From Blautia sp. (GTDB lineage Bacteria; Bacillota; Clostridia; Lachnospirales; Lachnospiraceae), in the NCBI GenBank assembly GCA_023667395.1, contig JAMPAC010000006.1, forward strand, positions 29,810-93,809: a stretch of 64,000 nt of DNA, in the 5' to 3' direction. This document shows, piece by piece, positions 59,895-64,000 of the stretch. Under the pieces are notes generated by a model, which was not told the origin of the DNA, ran no database searches, and saw only the letters and a list, made by a program, of their open reading frames with translations. A program made the position numbers and the translations under genes. Position 1 is the stretch's first letter. The number at the start of each line of letters is the position of its first letter.

Positions 59895-60773
59895 TTACTC
59901 ACATTTCACGCCTCTTAACACCATCGTCAGTGACGTGCTTGTATCCCACTGCTTTACTCCCGCATTGTAAAGTTCCATGCGCTTATCATACCTCTGCCCG
60001 ATCTGTCTCTTCATCTCGCGCACTTCCTCCGCGCTTACCACGCCGGGAGCGGCACGGAGCAGGGAATCCGCCGCGTCGATGCCTGTCTGGCGGTGGGCAT
60101 CCATCATTGCGTATGCCAGTTCCCTGGAATTTCGGGGATTGTCGGGAGTGAGATTGACCACTGCATAATCAGTGGAAACCTGACGGAAGCCATATTTTTC
60201 CATGGCGCAGGGCAGTTCGCTTTCACTCATGGCATACTGTCCCACGCCGTACCTGCTGTTGATATCCTGATACAAGGCATCCACCCTTGCCCATACTTCT
60301 TTTTCCAGACTGCTCTGCTCCGCAACACAGTCCGACGTTATAGTGATTCCCCGTCTGGCGGACAACACAAGGCAGACGCCGCCCGGCTTCAGCACCCGGA
60401 ACTGTTCCCCAAAAAATGCGGACGGCTCCACATGCTCCTGCACCGTGTTTGAAATGGTCACGTCAAAAGAAGCATCCGCAAAAGGCAGCGCGGCGGCATC
60501 AGCCTCCATAAACTTCAGGCCGGGAGCCTGCTGCGCGGCAAACCGGATAAAGGCGCTGTCCCTGTCCGTTCCCACAATCTCCGCATCGGGATACCAGCGG
60601 GCAAGAGCCTGGGTCAGCGCGCCGGGGCCGCATCCGATCTCCAGGATCCGCTTCCTGCCTGCAATGTCAAAGGCATCCATGTACGCTTGCCTGTATTCGT
60701 CGGAAAACCGCAGCATCCGGGATAAATACAGGGTTCCTGTGTTCTGTACATAGTCGGACCAGATCGTGTTCAT
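59895..60773 (-). CDS. Class I SAM-dependent methyltransferase
   Basis: A 292-aa methyltransferase with motif I RILEIGCGPGALTQAL, AEIVGTDRD, FMEADAAALPFADASFDVTISNTVQEHVEP and the post-motif LKPGGVCLVL: the UbiE/Methyltransf_11 layout. Substrate unknown. Its start codon overlaps the upstream exonuclease stop by four bases. Confidence 0.9.
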   Translation of the reverse strand: MNTIWSDYVQNTGTLYLSRMLRFSDEYRQAYMDAFDIAGRKRILEIGCGPGALTQALARWYPDAEIVGTDRDSAFIRFAAQQAPGLKFMEADAAALPFADASFDVTISNTVQEHVEPSAFFGEQFRVLKPGGVCLVLSARRGITITSDCVAEQSSLEKEVWARVDALYQDINSRYGVGQYAMSESELPCAMEKYGFRQVSTDYAVVNLTPDNPRNSRELAYAMMDAHRQTGIDAADSLLRAAPGVVSAEEVREMKRQIGQRYDKRMELYNAGVKQWDTSTSLTMVLRGVKCE

Positions 60774-61360
60774 TTGCCGCCTCCTCTGTTGCCGCGCTTC
60801 TTATCCGGAATCAGTGCAATCTCATATACGCTGATCTCATGCCCCAGCAGCCGCATGATCTCCAGTTCATCCATGGCATCCATCACCGCGTTATGGGTCT
60901 CGCTGTAGCGCCTGTCCTTACAGAGCATCCGCAGCACTTCCTCAACGCCGTATCCCCACTTCATTCTGCCTGTCTTATAGCATTCCGCGGTATCCGGTAT
61001 GGCGGGATTATACTGGCGGTATGCCGCCAGGCGCATGATATCATACCACTTATATTTGGAATATTCCGGCAGGTGGTTCCTGTCAAAGGACGCATTATAG
61101 GCGAAAAGCTTCCGCACCTCATAAGATTTCAGCCACTCCCTGATCTCCTTTAGCGCCTGCTTTCTGTCCGTGACGCGGGCTGTTTTGTCATCCAGCCGCA
61201 ATTCATGGGAATACATCCCGCCCACCCTGTATTCCGGGTCTATGATGTAATATACCGAGTCCATTTTATCTTTTGTCCCTGAATCGGCAACCACCACGCC
61301 TATCGACATTACCCGGTCGTTCCAGTTTGTTTCCGTATCGATCACCGCAAATTTATCCAT
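60770..61360 (-). CDS. DEDDh 3'-5' exonuclease-like protein
   Basis: A 196-aa nuclease of the DnaQ/RNase T superfamily: AVIDTETNWNDRVMSIG (Asp, Glu), LFAYNASFDRNHLPEY (second Asp) and RRYSETHNAVMDAMDELEIM (His, last Asp). Stand-alone, without polymerase. It could degrade RNA or DNA ends. The ATG at 61358-61360 follows AAGGAAC. Confidence 0.85.
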   Translation of the reverse strand: MDKFAVIDTETNWNDRVMSIGVVVADSGTKDKMDSVYYIIDPEYRVGGMYSHELRLDDKTARVTDRKQALKEIREWLKSYEVRKLFAYNASFDRNHLPEYSKYKWYDIMRLAAYRQYNPAIPDTAECYKTGRMKWGYGVEEVLRMLCKDRRYSETHNAVMDAMDELEIMRLLGHEISVYEIALIPDKKRGNRGGGK

Positions 61361-61439
61361 GGTATGTTCCTTCTGCCCTGTCCGTTTCACACAGGCATCC
61401 TGTTTCTATCCTTGATATAAGTTGTACTTTATAATTTTA

Positions 61440-63146
61440 TTACCCTGAAACAACCCTGCAGCTTTTTTTATGACACGCGATCCCATACCTGTATATGGTC
61501 TTCATGCCGTCATTTATAAGTATTTCCTCATATTTCTTTTCCTGGATCTGATTTAGCGCCTTATGACACGCCTCGTCAAACCGGGCATTTTCAGCATATT
61601 TCAATTCTATGACAATGCCGATTCCGTCCTCTTCCACCTCCGCCGTAATATCACTGTAGCCATCCCCTGCCTCAGCGTTGGAAGCGATATTCCAACCGTC
61701 CATATGACTGAAAAGCCCTAACAGGATACCGTGGTAAAAATTTTCTTTCATGCCGCTCCTGACACTTGTGTCACGGACGCTGATGGTCTTCTTCAGATAT
61801 GCATTAAATCCTGCCTCAATAGCAGGTACATCATTTTCCTGAAACGCCTTGCAGAAATCCTTTATTTTTTCGCCGTCTTTTGCCGTTTCCTCCTGAAACC
61901 ACTGGCGGATCTGTTCCACAAATACCCATCGGATCTCCCGGTTGGGAATCATAAGACCGATCGTACCGTTGTCGTCCCCGTCCTCCCTTTCACACCGGGT
62001 CAGGTAGCCTGTTGTAAAAAGCATGCTCCACATATGCTCCAGGTCGGAATCCAGATCCCTGTATGTCAATTCCTGCCGTATTTTCTTTTGAACGCTTCCC
62101 CCGTCTATTAACTGCTCGATTTCATTGCGGGTACTCGATTTCGCCCTGCCCAAAAACTTCCTGATAATTTCATTGCTGCTGGTATTTACCCAATAATTCT
62201 GCGGTTTCACGGATGGATTCATCCGAAGCGCATGGCAGTAGCTTATCACATCCCAGGGACAATAGATCTCCGCATCGCCAAACCGGTAACCGTCATACCA
62301 TTCCCTTATCATCCCATACTTTTCTGTCCAACCATAATACGCCAGCATCTTTCGGACTTCCCCGTCTGTGAAACCAAAATACTCATCATATTGCGCGTCC
62401 TGTACGGTATACACGCTGAAATTATTCATTCCTGTAAAGATGCTTTCTTTTGATATTCTAAGACAGCCTGTCAGCACTGCAAAACACAAGCTGTCATTCG
62501 TCTTAAGCGCCTGCCCGAACATTCCTTTGATCAGGGACACCATGTCATCATAATATCCTGACTGATATGCCTTATCCAGGGGCACGTCATATTCGTCAAT
62601 CAATATAATGGCGCTCTGCCCGTAATGCCTGTGCAATAATTGTGATAAAATCAAAAGGCTGTCCTGCAGAATTTCATCCGCCATCACAAAAAGCCCTTCG
62701 TCATTTACCCTGGTCAATGCCTTGAATTGTTTCTGCTCGATCTCCGTCAACCTGTCGCTCTGCGCAAGGAACAGAAACCTGGAGGCTTCTTTTCCCATGA
62801 TCCTGCGGAGCATTCCCTTTGCCTCGTCCATGTTTCTGCCGTTGACATCTTTTAAACTGATGGAAATAACAGGAAAATTTCCCATGTATTTATCACAGAG
62901 TTCTCTTTCTTCAGATATTGCAAGCCCGTCAAAAAGCGTACTGTCACATCCGTATTCAAAAAAGTATTTCAGCATGCTCATATTCAACGTCTTTCCAAAA
63001 CGTCTGGGCCGCGTGAACAAATTCACATACGCCCTGTTGTTCAGAAGATCCCTGATCAGTCCTGTTTTATCGATATAATAGAATCCGTCCCTGCGTATTC
63101 TTGCAAAATTCTCGATTCCCATGGGAAGTCCCAATTTGGTCTCCAT
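61440..63146 (-). CDS. AAA-ATPase-like / PD-(D/E)XK nuclease-like protein (DUF1703 type)
   Basis: A 568-aa protein of the group with an N-terminal AAA-ATPase-like domain, MGIENFARIRRDGFYYIDKT, LFTRPRRFGKTLNMSMLKYF (Walker A), LIDEYDVPLDKAY (Walker B), and a C-terminal PD-(D/E)XK fold (DGYSDITAEVEEDGIGIVIELKYAEN, catalytic Asp and Glu-Leu-Lys). These are multi-copy in Bacteroides and Clostridia; suspected roles are in mobile-element or defence biology but remain unproven. Here a single, intact copy. Confidence 0.9.
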   Translation of the reverse strand: METKLGLPMGIENFARIRRDGFYYIDKTGLIRDLLNNRAYVNLFTRPRRFGKTLNMSMLKYFFEYGCDSTLFDGLAISEERELCDKYMGNFPVISISLKDVNGRNMDEAKGMLRRIMGKEASRFLFLAQSDRLTEIEQKQFKALTRVNDEGLFVMADEILQDSLLILSQLLHRHYGQSAIILIDEYDVPLDKAYQSGYYDDMVSLIKGMFGQALKTNDSLCFAVLTGCLRISKESIFTGMNNFSVYTVQDAQYDEYFGFTDGEVRKMLAYYGWTEKYGMIREWYDGYRFGDAEIYCPWDVISYCHALRMNPSVKPQNYWVNTSSNEIIRKFLGRAKSSTRNEIEQLIDGGSVQKKIRQELTYRDLDSDLEHMWSMLFTTGYLTRCEREDGDDNGTIGLMIPNREIRWVFVEQIRQWFQEETAKDGEKIKDFCKAFQENDVPAIEAGFNAYLKKTISVRDTSVRSGMKENFYHGILLGLFSHMDGWNIASNAEAGDGYSDITAEVEEDGIGIVIELKYAENARFDEACHKALNQIQEKKYEEILINDGMKTIYRYGIACHKKSCRVVSG

Positions 63147-63161
63147 CCAATACCTCTTTTC

Positions 63162-63389
63162 TTATCCCCGCAGCACAGCTTTCAGCACATCCCGCACTTC
63201 CCCCGCAGGCTTTTCCCTTGACGTTTCGCCATGCCGCAGACGTTTCGTGCCGCTGTTCTCAAAATGGTTGACTTCCACCGCCACTTCACCGCATTCCTCC
63301 AGCAGTCTTGTCATGATCTCATATGGAGAATTTCCATCCGGGAATCGTCTGTTCATTCCCTGTGCCATGAGTAACGCTTTATCCAACAT
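63162..63389 (-). CDS. MazG-like protein, short
   Basis: A 75-aa protein, MNRRFPDGNSPYEIMTRLLEECGEVAVEVNHFENSGTKRLRHGE, then EKPAGEVRDVLKAVL. The EE..E and E..D pattern is that of MazG-like nucleotide pyrophosphohydrolases, but members are about 100 aa; the last helix is missing because the frame stops 15 bp before the next gene. Possibly truncated, possibly a non-functional remnant. Confidence 0.6.
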   Translation of the reverse strand: MLDKALLMAQGMNRRFPDGNSPYEIMTRLLEECGEVAVEVNHFENSGTKRLRHGETSREKPAGEVRDVLKAVLRG

Positions 63390-63403
63390 ATTTCTACCTC
63401 CAA

Positions 63404-63922
63404 TTACGGCAACTCATGTATGACATTGAAAAGAATTTCCAGATTCCTTTTCAAATCCCCTGTTATCTCCATACGATGCCCTACATCCGGTTCAATATGG
63501 TACTTTATATTTTCTTTCTCACATACCTCTTTCAGCAGTTCTGGATCCAGATATCTGTCTTTTTCTCCTGCAGCGATCAAAAGAATATTATTTTTATTGT
63601 TAATATATGGGATGGTATCTTTCAGAGGGGTGAAAAGAACCAGTGACGCAGGAAGTTCATACTTTTCCTTGATGGCGCATGCCACTACCGTTCCCATGCT
63701 CTTGGCCACAAAGACAATATCCTCATATTCGCCAAAAGGAATGGAACGTATTTTCTTTTCGGCATTTTCATATAATGCCTCAAACGTTGTGTCCCCGGAA
63801 TCAGGGGGACTGATAAACACCTTTTCATATCCCGCGTCTTCAAAATGTTTCGCGGAAAAATACAAAAGAGGGATTTCACATCCCCTGACGCCCGGAAAAG
63901 AAAGGACTATTTTTTTGCCCAT
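63404..63922 (-). CDS. Alpha/beta hydrolase
   Basis: A 172-aa small hydrolase. MGKKIVLSFPGVRGCEIPLLYFSAKHF, nucleophile elbow VAKSMGTVVACA (Ser in AKSMG, so one alanine in place of the usual Gly), acidic residue in AAGEKDRYLDP and His in PDVGHRMEI. Resembles alpha/beta hydrolases of the DUF/RbbA-like short group. ATG 63920-63922 behind GAGG. Confidence 0.82.
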   Translation of the reverse strand: MGKKIVLSFPGVRGCEIPLLYFSAKHFEDAGYEKVFISPPDSGDTTFEALYENAEKKIRSIPFGEYEDIVFVAKSMGTVVACAIKEKYELPASLVLFTPLKDTIPYINNKNNILLIAAGEKDRYLDPELLKEVCEKENIKYHIEPDVGHRMEITGDLKRNLEILFNVIHELP

Positions 63923-63926
63923 AATT

Positions 63927-64000
63927 TCAGACCTCGATCTTCTTACAGCACGCGAACGCCAGCGCGCCGGGGCCGATGTGGCAGGCAACACTGAGGGAAA
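63927..64000 (-). CDS. DegV-family fatty-acid-binding protein, C-terminal end only
   Basis: The last 24 codons, reading SLSVACHIGPGALAFACC then a basic tail and TGA (complement of 63927-63929). HIGPGALAFA is the conserved C-terminal motif of DegV/FakB proteins (HVGPGALG). The rest lies beyond the window. Five bases (AATT and context) separate its stop from the hydrolase gene start. Confidence 0.75.
   Translation of the reverse strand, partial: SLSVACHIGPGALAFACCKKIEV

Overview
The window looks like a chromosomal segment of a mid-GC Clostridia bacterium, most likely Lachnospiraceae. The evidence is the gene content and order: mutS-mutL-miaA, coaD and rsmD next to a YlbJ-type protein, short HisG with HisZ, RecU, PepT and a YgiQ-type radical SAM protein. 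Purine-rich Shine-Dalgarno (SD) sites precede most starts. Nearly every gene lies on the minus strand; only three clear genes (21.4-22.7 kb and 45.7 kb) lie on plus. I do not name a species.

Layout. 1-6.3 kb: mismatch repair and tRNA modification (mutS, mutL, miaA cut by the window edge). 6.4-11.4 kb: accessory stretch with an orphan RelB/DinJ antitoxin beside a broken YafQ toxin, orphan immunity-like genes, a GNAT acetyltransferase, a candidate type I toxin-antisense RNA locus, a SulP transporter and several structured repeats. 11.4-15.2 kb: a phosphoesterase fused to a ProX-type deacylase, a GNAT, and miaB. 15.2-17.6 kb: three complete toxin-antitoxin modules (two RelE-type, one BrnTA) arranged in an array with stranded fragments of the 5' end of miaB, all broken at the same codon. 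17.6-25.7 kb: pepT, a sugar reductase, a lipoprotein, two plus-strand genes, a non-coding stretch with a 30-bp inverted repeat, and an alanine/cation symporter. 25.7-30 kb: two-component system with a membrane-anchored partner, and recQ. 30-37.8 kb: histidine genes (hisZ-hisG, then a chemotaxis receptor, then hisD-hisB-hisIE). 37.9-45.6 kb: recU, two pseudouridine synthases, SDR, YgiQ, HAD phosphatase. 45.7-55.6 kb: YlbJ-like protein, amidase, coaD, rsmD, and a type II topoisomerase pair (ParC/ParE-like) separated by a SUKH-like gene and a winged-helix fragment. 55.9-64 kb: ABC exporter with XRE regulator, methyltransferase, exonuclease, AAA/PD-(D/E)XK protein, MazG-like fragment, hydrolase, and the tail of a DegV gene.

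Most notable: (1) the cassette-like array upstream of miaB, in which each toxin-antitoxin module is followed by a miaB 5' end and every junction falls just after the GGCTGT encoding the first iron-sulfur cysteine of MiaB; (2) a convergent toxin/antisense RNA locus with strong promoters on both sides and a shared bidirectional terminator; (3) two dispersed structured repeat families, one with terminal inverted repeats (copies at 8.4 and 28.0 kb), one a two-hairpin element whose stems vary in a compensated way (1.0 and 11.4 kb). All functional statements come from reading motifs; no searches were run.
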